Shown here: positions 1 through 11,221 of the stretch, piece after piece
Layout: every line of letters begins with the position of its first letter
Position numbering within the stretch: position 1 is the first letter of the stretch
Origin: Cycas panzhihuaensis
Lineage: Eukaryota; Cycadophyta
Direction of reading: 5' to 3'
Assembly (NCBI GenBank): GCA_023213395.1
Contig: CM041465.1
Span: 145,893,741-145,957,740, forward strand
DNA: 64,000 nt
The notes under the pieces: model-generated
Told to the model about the DNA's origin: nothing
What the model saw: only the letters and a program-made list of their open reading frames with translations
Database searches by the model: none
Program-made: the position numbers and the translations under genes

Positions 1-69
1 TAGAAAGAATATTAACAATCCTAACAGAATATTTAACTATAACACAAAACATAATGAAAACATTAAACT

Positions 70-272
70 TGTTGGAGTATAATGTTTTATCTTGGGATTA
101 TTAAAGGGGGGCGCTGATGTAATTAAACTCTCATTATATTTAATATAAATACAATACTCATGATTGGTCATAAGAAACCATATAACAGTTACAAACCCTG
201 ATGTATAAAGAGAGGGATTCCTCACATAATAGATCATTCATTTTTTCCCTCTATTAATTTGAGAACTCTAAT
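70..272 (+). repeat. 5' LTR of Copia-A
   Basis: Starts TGTTGGAGTATAATG and aligns along its length with 5051-5279, including the shared blocks TGATTGGTCATAA and ATGTATAAAGAGAGG. The latter holds the likely TATA box (ATGTATAAAGAG near 200). It has only 6 G where the 3' LTR carries 22 G. The right edge is uncertain by about 10 bases because the primer-binding site is degraded. Confidence 0.85.
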
Positions 273-967
273 AATAGAGTGGGTTTGTTAGATAAAGTCT
301 CAACTATAAGAAATCAAATGAAGACATTTTCTCATATCAAATTAACATGGATGTGCATTAATCAAATAAAGCCAGAGGAGATCAAATCGCTCTAAAGAAG
401 CATACAAAATAAGCGCACAAAACTATATGGTCATAAGGGTGTCAAAAAATCAAAGTGCTCAAAACCAGACTAAATGTATCTAGATAGTAGATCTCGATCT
501 CCACATCATTTCTTCCTTCTGCATCGAGTCTATTCGAGTCCATTTCGAAGGGGTTTCAACCACTTTTTTAGGCACACAGGTTTGGAGGCAAGATCTTCAT
601 TTTTTTTTGGGAAAAATTCACTTAATTTTTAGGTAATAATTATTGTAATCTCTCCTCTCCATAATTACAATGAGATTAGGTACTATTTTGCAAAAAAAAT
701 TTTCATTTTTTTGAAGATTTGAGCATTTAAAAAAAATTTCCTAGCCCCACATTTCTACTCTTTGAGGCCCTTTTTTCTCTCAATTCAAAAGGGATATTCA
801 AAAGATAATTATAGATTTGGATACCTATTTAGACGATCTACATTGTAAGATATTTTTAAAATTAAATCTGTACAACTTTAACTTTGTATAGAAATATGTA
901 CAGTTAGACAACCTTGGCTTCTTAGACCTATTTTGAAACATTATCTATATTTTTCATCTGTGTAAGC

Positions 968-1870
968 ATGGAATACTCCATTTTGGACCTTAATAATGTA
1001 GATAAGTTGATTGGAAACAATTATCAAGCTTGGATAATTAAAATGGAAGCCCTTTTGTATGCCAAAAATGCTTGGGAATTAACCATTAGAGAAGAAAAGA
1101 TACTAAAAACTGAAGGAGGTGCCCAGAAAAATTGGAAAGAAAGAAATAATTTATGACTAATAACTCTAAAAATGTTGATTTCTGATCATCTTTTAATATA
1201 CAATGATAAATCAAATTCCTGCTCTCAAATTTGGAATACTCTTGAAAATCTTTATGTCCAAAAGAATAAAGCAAGGATTATAACTTTGAAAGAGGAGTTT
1301 TTAAAATTATTTATGAAAGAAACAGAAATAATAGCTGACTTCATTCATAAAGTCACTACAATTTGGAACGACCTCTTAAGCACTGGGCAATAATATCTGA
1401 AAAGGAAGTAGTGGAAATAGTAGCAGGAAACTTCCAAAGGAATTTGATGCGATCATCAATACAATAACCAATATTGGCTTAATTGAAGAAATAACTCTTG
1501 ATGAACTAACTAATATATTGTTGAGATAGGAACGGAGAAATAAAAAGTATGAAGATATCACTGAAATGGAAAATGCCTTTACGATAAAATTAAACCAATG
1601 AGGTTTTAGAGGATGAAGTCAATTCAAAGGCAAAGGATGTACTCCAGAACCTAAACCTTTATCACAAGGAAGGTGGTTAGATAGTAAGAGACACGATTGC
1701 ATGTATCCACTAAGGCATGCTCAAGTATGTTTTAACTATGGTAAACCTAGACACTTCTCAAGCCAATGTCGAGCATTTAACATTTGTCACCATGATGGAC
1801 ATCTGGGACATTACCCATACCAGTGTCCTCAACAAAGTGTAGAGATTTAGAGAGGGAAGAGACTAGTTGA
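968..1870 (+). pseudogene. gag: gag of Copia-A with two zinc knuckles, broken
   Basis: The capsid-type gag reading starts at the ATG at 968 (MEYSILDLNNVDKLIGNNYQ), a typical Copia gag opening with the conserved W in AWIIKMEALL. It is interrupted by a stop near 1154 and continues from 1172 in another frame (SQIWNTLENLYVQKNKAR). Two tandem CCHC-type knuckles follow at about 1727-1825: the first reads CFNYGKPRHFSSQC and the second CHHDGHLGHYPYQC. In both, the second metal-binding Cys is replaced (Tyr, Asp). The protein would have packaged element RNA in virus-like particles; it cannot be made intact now. Confidence 0.85.
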
Positions 1871-3490
1871 AAACTATACTAAGGAGTAACTAGACAAAGA
1901 GGATGAAGAAATGACTTTTATTATTGCTTTGTCAGCTAGTCTTCAAGACAAGGATGTGTGCTACATTGATTCTAGAGCATCATGACATATGACAAATATG
2001 GAAGATTGGTTTAAATCCATCAAATCTTACTCTTCAAAGAAATTAGTTGAATTGGGAGATAAGTACACTTTAAATATTAAAGAAGTAGAAACCATAGCTG
2101 TGAACTTATAAGGTTGTGTAAACAAAATTAGTAATATTTTTCTTACACCTAAGCTAAAAATGAACCTTCTTTTAGTATCACAATTAAGCAACAAAGGTTG
2201 AGAACTATATTTGATGAGAAGGGAATGTGTTATGTACTGGATACAAAAAAATGACAACACTATCATTGCTAAAGAGGTAAAGTACAATGACCTCTATAAA
2301 CTGCTGCCTATTCCTGTTGATCAAAAAATAGATGTAAATGTATTCTCTATTATAAATTTTACTGATAATAATAAAGTATGGCATTTGAAGTATAGCCATC
2401 TCCCTGTGGATAAACTAGAAATGATAAAAAAAAAAAAATATAGTTAATGAGCTTCCTTCCATCTCGTCAGAATATTTTGTTTATAATGGCTATTAATTTG
2501 GAAAACATTATTTTCCCTTCAGAACCAATGAATGATATGCTCAAGATAAATTAGAACTAATACACAAATTTATGTGGTCCTCTAACACCATTATCCATAA
2601 ATGACTCTAGGTGTTTTTTAACCTTCATTGATGATTTCACTATGAAGGTATGGGTATATTTCATTCATAATAAATCAAAAGTATTTGATACATTTAAAGA
2701 ATTTAAGGCTGAGGTAGAATTAAAGTCAGTATGTAAAATTAAGTGTATCAGATCCAACAATGGGGGTAAATATATTTCAAAAGAATTTTTGGACTATTGT
2801 AAAACTAAAGGTATACAAAGACAACTCACAACTCCCTATATGCCTTAGTCCAACGATGTCACAGAATGGAAGAATAGGACCATTATGGAAATGACACACA
2901 ACATAATTCATGGCAAATAAGTTTCAAGAACTTATTAGGCTGAAGTAGTAAGTACAACATACTATTTGATAAATCAATGTTTGACCACAACACTGCAATA
3001 GATCACCCCTGAAGAAGGATGGACAGGAAGAAAGCCTAATGTAAGTAACTTAAAAAGTTTTGGTAGTCAAGCCTTTATTTATGTACCAGATAAAAATAGG
3101 ATAAAACTCGATTTAAAATGTATAAAGTGCATTATGATTGGGTATAATAAAAATTCAAAGGGATATAAATGCATAGATCCCAAAACTAATAAAATCTATA
3201 TAAGTAGGGATGTAGTTTTTAATGAAAAAATTCCTATTAAGGTTAAGCCTCTAGTTCAAATAATTAAAGAAGTACCAAGGATTAAGCCTAAAAAAGAACC
3301 TCTTGTTGAAGAATCTAGAGTAACTATAGAGAATGATTTGGAAGAACCAGAGTTCACTCTTCTCATAGAAGGAGAACAATCATTAGAAGAATTAGTCATT
3401 GAAGTATCAAAAAAGGAGAATAAAGTACCAAAATGGTACATCAAAATAATAAAAGAAGAAAAAAGAAATATGTTCACACACAGAACTAGG
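1871..3490 (+). pseudogene. pol: protease and integrase of Copia-A, broken
   Basis: The aspartic protease active site is at 1968-1982 and reads DSRAS instead of the usual DSGAS, followed by a stop. The integrase core is readable from about 2571: TNLCGPLTPLS (first catalytic Asp now Asn), FIDDFTMKVWVYF, then IRSNNGGKY (second Asp now Asn). The catalytic Glu seems to remain in TEWKNR near 2860. The integrase end continues at 3134 as MIGYNKNSKGYKCIDPKT and SRDVVFNE. Both Asp changes are G-to-A type, as expected from cytosine deamination on the other strand. Confidence 0.85.
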
Positions 3491-5040
3491 ACTTAACATC
3501 ATAAAGCTCTCCTTAGTAGATTAGAGCCTCAGTCATTTGAAGAAGCAAAGGAACATGCTGAACAATAAATGCAGAAATGGATGCCATTGCCAAAAATCAA
3601 ACTTGGGATCTAGTAGAGTTACCCCCAAATAAATTAATTATCAATTGTAAATGGGTGTACAGTGTAAAAGGAGTTGATGGTAAAATAGAAAAGTTCAAAG
3701 CAAGACTTGTGGCAAAAGGATATACTCAGATCCTTGGGATTGATTTTGAAAACATATTCTCTCCTATGGCCAAATTGAATACTATCCAAACAATGATTGC
3801 ATTGGCAGTATAAAACAACTAGAAGAGTTATCAGTTAGATGTCAAAAGTGCCTTTCTAAATGGAGATCTAGAGGAAGAAGTTTACATGCAACAACTAGAA
3901 GGCTATGTTAAGCAAGGACAAGAACATTCGATATATAAGCTTAAGAAGGCTCTATATGGATTGAAATAAGCTTTTAGAGCTTATTATACTAAGTTGGACA
4001 AATATTTGTCTCAAAATGGCTTTCACAAGTGTAATTCAGATTCCAGTCTTTATGTAAAAAGAAATGAAAGAAAAATCTTAATCATTATTGTCTATGTTGA
4101 TGACATAATTCTCATAGGAGATGACACTAAATCTATCTCGAATATAAAGAGTCAGTTAGAAAAGGACTTTGAAATGATAGATTTAGGTTTCTTGAACTAT
4201 TATCTAGGAATAGAAATTGAGCAAAATAAAGAATCAATCACATTATCACAAGGCAAATACAACCAAGATTTGCTAGTCAAATTTCAAATGGAGAATTGCA
4301 ATGAATATGCAACTCCTATGGAAGTAAATTGCAATGTAGTCCCAGATGAAGGAGAACCTATTGTCAACAACACTCTTTACAAGCTATTAATTAGAAGCTT
4401 GATCTATCTCACTGCCACTAGACCTGACATTTCACACTCAGTAGGTTTGGTCTCTAAATGCATGTAGAAGCCAAGAATGAGACATTGGAAAGTAGCCAAA
4501 AGGATACTCAGATATCTGAAAGGAATAATATATTTGAAACTCATATACACAGAAAAGAAATCAACATAATTGATTGGATATTGTGATTATGACTAGGCAT
4601 GGGATAAAAAGAATAGAAGATCTACCAGTGGATACTGTTTCTTTCTAGGCTCAGCAACCATTTCCTAATGTAGTAAAAAGTAGCTAATAGTTTCTCTCTC
4701 ATCAATTGAAATAGAATATAAATCGGTAATCAACATGATATGTGAAGCACTCTAGTTCCAACAACTATTAATAGATATGAATCAACTATAACAAAGGCCA
4801 ACAACTTTACTCTGTGATAATCAAAGTATAATAAAATTGACCAAAAATCCTATTATGCATGTAAAAATAAAACACATAGAAGTGCAACATTACTTCATTT
4901 GAGAAAAAGTGCAAAGTAAAGAGATTGATCTAACATATTATCCCATAATAGGTCAAGTTGCAGATATTCTAACAAAATCACTTAGCAGAGACAAGTTTCA
5001 AAGTTTTAGAGAGAAAATAGGATTAAACAGGATAAAACAT
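3491..5040 (+). pseudogene. pol: reverse transcriptase and RNase H of Copia-A, broken
   Basis: Copia RT is readable from 3577 (MDAIAKNQTWDLVELPP, then CKWVYSVK), through the [19 protein letters not shown] block near 3835, to the intact active site YVDDIIL at 4092-4112 and LNYYLGIEIEQ. The RNase H part shows RRSTSGYCFFLGS near 4615 and KHIEVQHYFI near 4870, ending before the purine-rich TTAAGAGAGGG at 5040-5050. Several Gln and Trp codons have become stops (for example YGLK*AF near 3960). Confidence 0.88.
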
Positions 5041-5050
5041 TAAGAGAGGG

Positions 5051-5279
5051 TATTAGAGTATAATGTTTTATCTTAAGATTATTAAAGAAGAGGGGGGGGG
5101 GGGGGGGGGGGGGATAATGTAATTAAACCCTCATTATACTTAATGTAAATATAATACTTATGATTGGTCATAATAAACCATGTAATGATTACAAAGCCTA
5201 ATGTATAAAGAGAGGCATTCCTCATATAATAAATCATTCATGTTTTCCCTCCATTAATTGGAGAAGTCAAATTTCAACA
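5051..5279 (+). repeat. 3' LTR of Copia-A with a 22-G run
   Basis: Aligns with 70-272. It begins TATTAGAGTATAATG (the usual TG has become TA) just after a polypurine tract TAAGAGAGGG (5041-5050) and ends TTTCAACA at 5279. Positions 5092-5113 are an uninterrupted run of 22 G, against 6 G at the matching place in the 5' LTR, so the tract has expanded or contracted since insertion. Confidence 0.9.
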
Positions 5280-5284
5280 GAACT

Positions 5285-5749
5285 GAGAGGGAATTTGAAG
5301 TAATTGTTGGGTGTATGTTTGTTTACAACCTTATAAACAAGCCTCTCTCAAAATAACCCAAAGATAAAAGCTTAGCCCTAGGTTCTATGGACTATACTAG
5401 GTCTATAAGAGGATTGGCTAAGCAACGTATGTATTGGACCTTTCAACATCCTTCAGGATATATAACATTTTCTATGCCTCTTTCTTAAAAAGGAAACTAG
5501 AAGACAACGTACTAGTCCAAATCAAAATACCAATGTTGGATGAGGAGAGAAAGTTAGGCCTCATACTTGAATTTGTCATCCAAACATGAGAAAAAAATAC
5601 TACGTAGGAGGACCATAAATAATACTTAGTCAAATTGTGCCAACTACTAATTGAAGACACCACCTGGAAAGCAATAGACATATTACAAGAATATCTAATA
5701 TTAAAAATTTTTTACTTTTAAGGATGGAATATCTTAAGGAGGGCAGAAT
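5285..5749 (+). pseudogene. pol: Gy1: Gypsy integrase end with chromodomain, broken
   Basis: In a frame with stops I can read IPMLDEERKLGLILEFVIQ and, in another frame, YLVKLCQLLIEDTTWKAID. These match the C-terminal end of chromovirus-type Ty3/Gypsy integrase (PxLDEEGxL, then the chromodomain core YLVKWKxLPxEDATWE). The chromodomain normally targets integration to marked chromatin. A polypurine tract (TAAGGAGGGCAGAAT, 5735-5749) and an LTR-like TG follow directly. Only this 3' end is visible; the upstream part is lost or replaced by Copia-A. Confidence 0.7.
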
Positions 5750-6190
5750 TGTAATGCATCTTATATCATTAAGTTGGCTTGGTAAAAAAGATGTTTCTAA
5801 AAAATAAATGAATAGAGATGTTGGGGTGTAATTTTAAAATCTTGAACTCTAAACACTTTGAGATATCTGCATTCATCCTAGTGCTTGACCCCATTGGGCA
5901 ACTTAGGAATGCTTTAGGTAATATGAAATAACACCCTTACTTTTTAAATAATTTATTTGTTTAGTCATGACTATAATTCATTATCAATAATATATTAGCA
6001 TGTATTTTCAACCCCCTACATCATTCATAGTTTAAACCTCATGCTAAAGGAAATGGTATTATAGGAGACTCATTCATAATTGGCAATGATTATAAGGGCT
6101 TGTGAGCAAGTCAGGCAGAACCAAAAACTCATCACTAACTACCATGTATTGTAGTCAATTTTTTGGTAGTATTTAATGTTGGATTTCCTA
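5750..6190 (+). repeat. Probable 3' LTR start of Gy1
   Basis: Begins TGTAATGCATC immediately after the polypurine tract, as a Gypsy LTR should. I see no second copy in the window to fix its length, so the right end is a guess set by the start of hAT similarity. Nothing else is readable in it. Confidence 0.4.
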
Positions 6191-7110
6191 AAGGTTCTTG
6201 ATACTGGGTTTGTTTCATATTATATTATGTTGAAACATTTAGTTGATGTAAAATTTGCAGTGGTGCATATAGTGATAAGTGCAAAATGGAAAGTAAGGAG
6301 GCAATCTAACATTAAAAATGTGTTAATTGTACACTAGACAATGTTGGTTGGGAATGGTGGGAGAATGTACAATTCATCTTCAATATGTGAGAGCTTATAG
6401 TAGCCTTCTTTTATAAGATTGATATGAACAAGTCTTGTATGAACGAAGTATATGATGACATTGATAGCATGATTAAGATGTATGGGATGCAATTTTTTCT
6501 ATAAAGAGGTTCGATTATAATGATATTTAGCAGAAAATTCATAGCTTAATGAATTTTTGGTGGAACAAATTCAACACCCACTTGCACAACTTAGCTTATC
6601 TTCTGAATTTAAGGCACCCTGACATTTCCTACATCTAGTTAGGCAATAACAGGGAACCCCCACACAAAAATAAGTAAGTTTTTGGTGGTTTCAAAGAAGT
6701 CATTAAGAAATTATTTGTAGATCTTGATAATGCCTTGTGAATTCAAAAAGACTTTATTAGTTTTAATAATGGGTCTGGTTGAGTGTTTGAAGATATGCTT
6801 ATAATGATTGATAAGAGTAAGATGGATGTAGTTCTGTGATAAATAATTAATAGTACATAGGTCGACATGATGTAGTCACTTGTCATTTGGATTATTTTAC
6901 AAGTGACAAACTCCTTTTTAACAAAGAAGAATTAGATCACATATAACTTCATTCACTTTGTGAAGAGAAATAAGTTGGGGTCGAGTAATGTTGGTAACTT
7001 GGTATTTATACACTCCAACCCTTAGTTTTCTTTTTCATGGGAAGAAAGAGTACATATAGGATGGGGTTTCATAGTTTTGGGATGTTGATCTCCACAACAG
7101 AGGTTTGGAA
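6190..7110 (+). pseudogene. hAT-family transposase relic, C-terminal half
   Basis: Across two or three frames there are consecutive matches to the plant hAT transposase order: VSYYIMLKHLVDVKFAVVHI and VISAKWK (about 6205-6295; cf. FIMLKRLxDVxxAL...VISxxW), FYKIDMNKSCMNEVYDDIDS (near 6410-6470), WWNKFNTHLHNLAYLLN (near 6558), and finally ITYNFIHFVKRNKLGSSNVG with LVFIHSNP (about 6938-7022), which is the hAT dimerisation end. The enzyme is a cut-and-paste DNA transposase. There are many stops and frameshifts, and I found no terminal inverted repeats, so this is a fossil fragment. Recognition rests on family motifs known to me, not on a search. Confidence 0.75.
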
Positions 7111-7458
7111 TTTGATTAGTTCTACATAGTTTCAAATATATGCATATGTGCGTGTGTGTATGTACAAAAAGTGTATGAACATTTTCGTGTTTCCCAGTTT
7201 TTTTGAAACTGGTGCTTTCATTTCCACACTTTAGGGTACTTAATGTTAGAGTATATTAGCAATATCCTTATAATGAGACAATGTGCCACATTCCATGCAT
7301 GCAAGAATTAGCGACCATGGGGCATCCATTGGGTAGTGAGATGTTTTGAGCATGCTACACATGAACATACATTTTGCATATGATGAACATTCATCCAATT
7401 GAACATATGTTCTACAGATGAACATATAGTATATTTTGAAGGTATCCTTATGCATGAA
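7111..7458. other. No gene seen; unassigned AT-rich stretch
   Basis: About 350 bases between the hAT relic and the Gy2 LTR. I see no coding similarity, tRNA-like fold or clear repeat. A short GTGTGTGTATGTAC tract near 7150 is simple sequence. Confidence 0.5.
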
Positions 7459-7846
7459 TGTTGAGCAATTGTAATGACCCTTCTAAGGATTATTACTTAG
7501 GCGATCAATCTTAACTCAAATAGATCAAGTGAGAATTTTGTTTAATAACAAATTCTGAAAGAACTTAAGAAGAAACTCAAAGATGGAACCCAAATGGAAT
7601 AAGAAAGATGTGAAAATATTGATTTACTTCAATAGACACCAAACAAGTTGATCCAACTCTAAAGAGTTTCTCACATGAAGAAAAACAATAAGTAGATATA
7701 TATAATGTGGAAATATAATGGGCTTTTAAATAGGCACTTAATAATCTTATCTACATATTCATCATGCACGTGGGATAAATAATAAAGTGAATTTGCTAAA
7801 CAAAGTAGTAAGTGAGGGAACTAGCTAATAAGTTGTGGGATCCACA
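7459..7846 (-). repeat. 3' LTR of Gy2 (minus strand)
   Basis: The left part (7459-7650) matches 32627-32815: both have TTACTTRGGCRATY followed by ATCTTAACTCAAATAGAT, then GAAAGAACTTAA, GATGGAATAAGAAA and TTACTTCAAT. Read on the minus strand the LTR starts TGTGGATCCCACAAC (ending 7846), just after the purine-rich GAGAAGACTTGT, and ends CAACA at 7459. The distal halves of the two copies have diverged too far for me to align. Confidence 0.72.
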
Positions 7847-7856
7847 ACAAGTCTTC

Positions 7857-9953
7857 TCTATTTCAGGATGCTTTGTCCTCAAGAATTGAAATGTTGAGGT
7901 ATTGTTGCTTAATGGATTCTAGTTCTTAGTTTGCATCTTCCTTTGGCAAATTCTTCCATTTTATTGAATATTAAGTGCTTGCTTTTGTATAGGTTAAGAA
8001 CTCCTTTTGGTTCAACGATTAGTCTTCTTTCACCTTCAATTAATGGCAATCCAATGGGTTTACTTATGTGTCAATCTTCTTTTTTAGACTTGAAAAAAAC
8101 ATCATGGATCTTTGCATTTGGAATATTAAGTGCATAAGTTACCAGTCCAATGCATTTTTGGATTTGGAATAGTTCCTTGAATCTTGGTGCAAGTTGTTTT
8201 TTACGTTTCTTTATGGAGTGTTGTTTATAGGGTTGGAGTTGAAGGCTTACCTAACAGCCTTCTAGAAATTCCCTCTTGGATTTGTGTTGATCAATTTGAT
8301 GTTTCATCATGTTTTGAGCTCTATGAAAGGCAACTTTAAATTCTTAAAGAATATTGATGACTTGTTAAGTGAGTGTTTTGATGACTGTCACTTTGGTTGG
8401 AGTCCGGAAGAAATCATGTGTTACTGGTGGTTGATACTTGAATAAATCCATGAATAGGGACATTTTAATTATAGGATGGTACTAAATGTTGTATTAATAT
8501 TCTATTAGATGTACCTATTGCACCCACTGGGATTGTTTATTTTTTACATAATGTTGTGATTAAGTCTTTAGACATTTGTTTACTGTTTTTGTTTAGCCAC
8601 CTATTTGGGGATAATAAGTTAGGCTTATCTGTAGCATAGTGTTGGTTAGACCAAAAAGTCATGTTTATAAATTGCTTGTAAATTTTGGATCTCAATCACC
8701 ATCAACACTTTTCAAAAAGCCACATAATTGGCAAATGCGCTTCATAAGTAAATCTACAATATGTGGATCTATGAAAATACTTTGCATTGGTACCATGCGA
8801 GTGTACTTTTCCAATCTATCTGCCACAATAAGTAAGACATCATTATCTTTATACTTGAGTAGTCTTGTAATGAAGTCTATATTGTCGTCCTCCCATTTTT
8901 GGAATGATATGGGTAATGGTTGCAAAATCCCTAGGCTTTTAATTCATTTATTTCTCGTCTTTGGCAATCCTCACATTTAGCCATGAATTGTTGGATATCT
9001 ACTTTTTGAGTTAGACAATAAAAGGATCCTCAGATTTTGTCATAAATATTTTCAAAGCTTGAATGTTTCACTAGTGGTACTAAGTGGTATTTTTTAAGTA
9101 CTTTCTCTTTTAATGCTAAGGATGGTGTTCAGTAGATGTAAATTTTTGCATAGTAAAGTTTATCCATGGAGGAACTAGTTTGGGATATTTTTATAATGTT
9201 GGCATTGTTGAAGTCTTTTTTGAATAAATAGACCTGTTTCATACTCCTTGGATAATTGATCCAACTATGTAAGTAATAATATGCTACAGTGGTGGGATAT
9301 GTTCCTTGTTCAAAATTTCGTGATAGACTATCAACCATAATATTTTCTTTTCCCCTTTTGTAAATTATCTCAGAATCAAAGTTTTGAATTTTGTTAAGCC
9401 ATTTTTCTACTTCTTGGAAGTATTCTATTTATTATAGAAAGTACTTCAAATTTTGATGGCTGATATGGACCATAAACTTGCAATAAAGTAAAAATTAGTA
9501 TGATTTGGCCAAGGCATTCAAAATCATGAGCATTTCCTTCTTATATGTGAATTGTGCTCATTCTCTCAAGTTTTATATATTTGCTTTCAAATGCCAAGGG
9601 CTTGTTTTTTTGTATTAGAATAATATCGATACTTTTCTAAAAGCATCATACTCAAGGTTAAAGGGTGTGGAGAAGTCCAGTATTGTTAGGACTAGTGCTA
9701 ATATGATGGTAACTATCAACTATTCAGAGCTTTGGCTAGCTTGGTTGGTTCATGAAATGTATCCCTTTTATATAAGTTTGTCATGAGTGTTACAATAGGT
9801 GGATAATTTTGAATAAACCTTTGGTAAAATTTCATGATATTGAGAAGCCTATAAAGTTTAGTGACTAATGTAGATTTTGCCTAGTTCAAGATGGGTTGGA
9901 TCTTTTGTGAGTTCATAAGAACTCTTTTAACTAAAATGATGTGGCCTAAATAT
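7857..9953 (-). pseudogene. pol: Gy2 integrase, RNase H and part of RT, broken
   Basis: Minus-strand Ty3/Gypsy pol, downstream half. The clearest piece is 8692-8925: DDNIDFITRLLKYKDNDVLL then IVADRLEKYTRMVP, the integrase core start with its first Asp. Continuing downstream are GD*DPKFTSN (the second Asp block) and the region toward the LTR. Upstream (9340-9953) lie RNase H/RT remnants such as RLLNIMKFYQRFI and ILVKRVLMNSQKIQP. The frame runs across position 9953 and resumes at 30329 once Copia-C is removed (SKYLGHII), which proves that the two parts are one element. Confidence 0.82.
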
Positions 9954-10282
9954 TGTTAGTATAGCAGTTAATGCTAAGCCACTTGATTAATGTTAAAATG
10001 TAGTTTAGTTAATATTAAGTCAAAATGTACAAATATTTTGGAGAGTCACAACTATTCAAGTTGGATGCACAATTTGGGGGATTATAAATAACCCCAAAGC
10101 CCCTTGTAAAATTATGTAAGGAATCATCAATGTGATATAACAATCTTTCGTAGGGTTTTTCTTGAAAGGGTTTTTCACATAAAATATTATGTACTGTATA
10201 CATGTACTTTTTATTATTTTCTTGCTATGTGTGATTAAGATTTTATTGTTGAGAATACGTATATATTTTATGTTTCTTCACA
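9954..10282 (+). repeat. 5' LTR of Copia-C
   Basis: Runs from TGTTAGTATAGCAG to TTTCTTCACA and aligns with 29999-30328 through long shared blocks such as AAAATGTAGTTTAGTTAATA and TTTGGGGGATTATAAATAAC. The latter contains the probable TATA element (ATTATAAATAACC, about 10080-10092). It appears to lack about 70 bases present at the start of the 3' LTR. Confidence 0.9.
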
Positions 10283-10296
10283 TGGTATTAAAGTTG
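10283..10296 (+). promoter_or_regulatory. Primer-binding site of Copia-C
   Basis: TGGTATTAAAGTTG directly abuts the LTR end CA. It fits a mutated form of TGGTATCAGAGC, complementary to the 3' end of initiator tRNA-Met, the usual primer of plant Copia elements. Confidence 0.7.
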
Positions 10297-11221
10297 AATG
10301 GAGTACACAACTGAGGTTGGGTGGCAATGATAAAGATTTAGGTTGCTTGGTAACGCTGGTAGAGCCCTGTTTTGATGATTTTAATTTTTTCCAACAATCA
10401 TAAGAGTGACAAAATGGTGTAATGGTGATTGAGGAGGTGAATTTCACTTATTAATAAGATTTTTTTCATTGTTTTAAGTCTAAAATCAATATTGGGCACA
10501 CTTTAAATTGTTTTGGACTTGTTTTAAAGTCATCCAAGGCTAATAGGGCATATTAGGCACTCCATAGACCTATTGGGCCAAAGTTGATAATGATTTAATA
10601 GTGTTGAGATATATTGGGCTTTAAATCTAACATTATTGGGCATCAAATCTATTGATCCAACATAAAAAAGTGGTCAAACACCTATTGTGAGCATAATTGA
10701 ATCCAAACAAGGAGGTTTTTAATGCATATTAATAATGCTGGGCAGTTTTTGAAGAGTGTATAAATATTTTTGATGTTAGTAGAAGGTCTTAGCCTGACTT
10801 TTAGTTAGTAGACAACTTTAAAGAAGATATTTTTTCTCATTGGAACACTCATAAACTAATTGGTAGATAAATCCTTATGTTGATGTCTGGAAGAAGCATG
10901 AGCACCTTCTCATAGCCGTAGTAGGTTCAAATCACCATTGCTAGTTGATAGAAGTCGCATAGGAGATGCCTATCCATATTTGGTTATTTTGAGTCATCAC
11001 TTTTTACTTTATATCACCTATGATATGATAAGGTCGAAAACCTTATTAATAATCAAATATATTTGGCATTTTACTTTTCAATATATTTTATAAAGTCACG
11101 TCATTTTTTAAAGGCACACAGGTGAATAGGATGTAGTTGCCTATATTGGGTGAATTCGCTTTATTTTTTATTTAAAAAAAAACTTATATATTTGAAGGTA
11201 TTTGTTAGCCTATTTCTTGAG
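10297..11221 (+). other. Copia-C leader, no coding seen
   Basis: About 920 bases between the primer-binding site and gag, with no open frame of note. It ends with the block AGGCACACAGG (about 11113), which also occurs upstream of the Copia-A gag at about 571. It may be a conserved leader motif of these families, but this is only two occurrences. Confidence 0.5.

Larger units (their letters stand above)
70..5279 (+). mobile_element. Copia-A: decayed full-length Ty1/Copia retrotransposon
   Basis: An LTR pair (70-272 and 5051-5279) encloses gag, protease, integrase, RT and RNase H remnants in Copia order. The flanking 5-mers AAACT (65-69) and GAACT (5280-5284) differ at one base and fit a decayed target-site duplication. 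The internal region has many in-frame stops and frameshifts, so the copy is dead. Copia-B at 16436-20543 is the same family: both gags share the motif NKARIITLKEE, and both integrase ends share NSKxYKCIDPK and SRDVxFNE. The primer-binding site after the 5' LTR is too eroded to recognise securely. Confidence 0.9.

Noticed and set aside
5472-5681. 69-codon minus-strand frame
   Set aside because: It overlaps the Gy1 chromodomain on the plus strand, which has family similarity; the minus frame has none.
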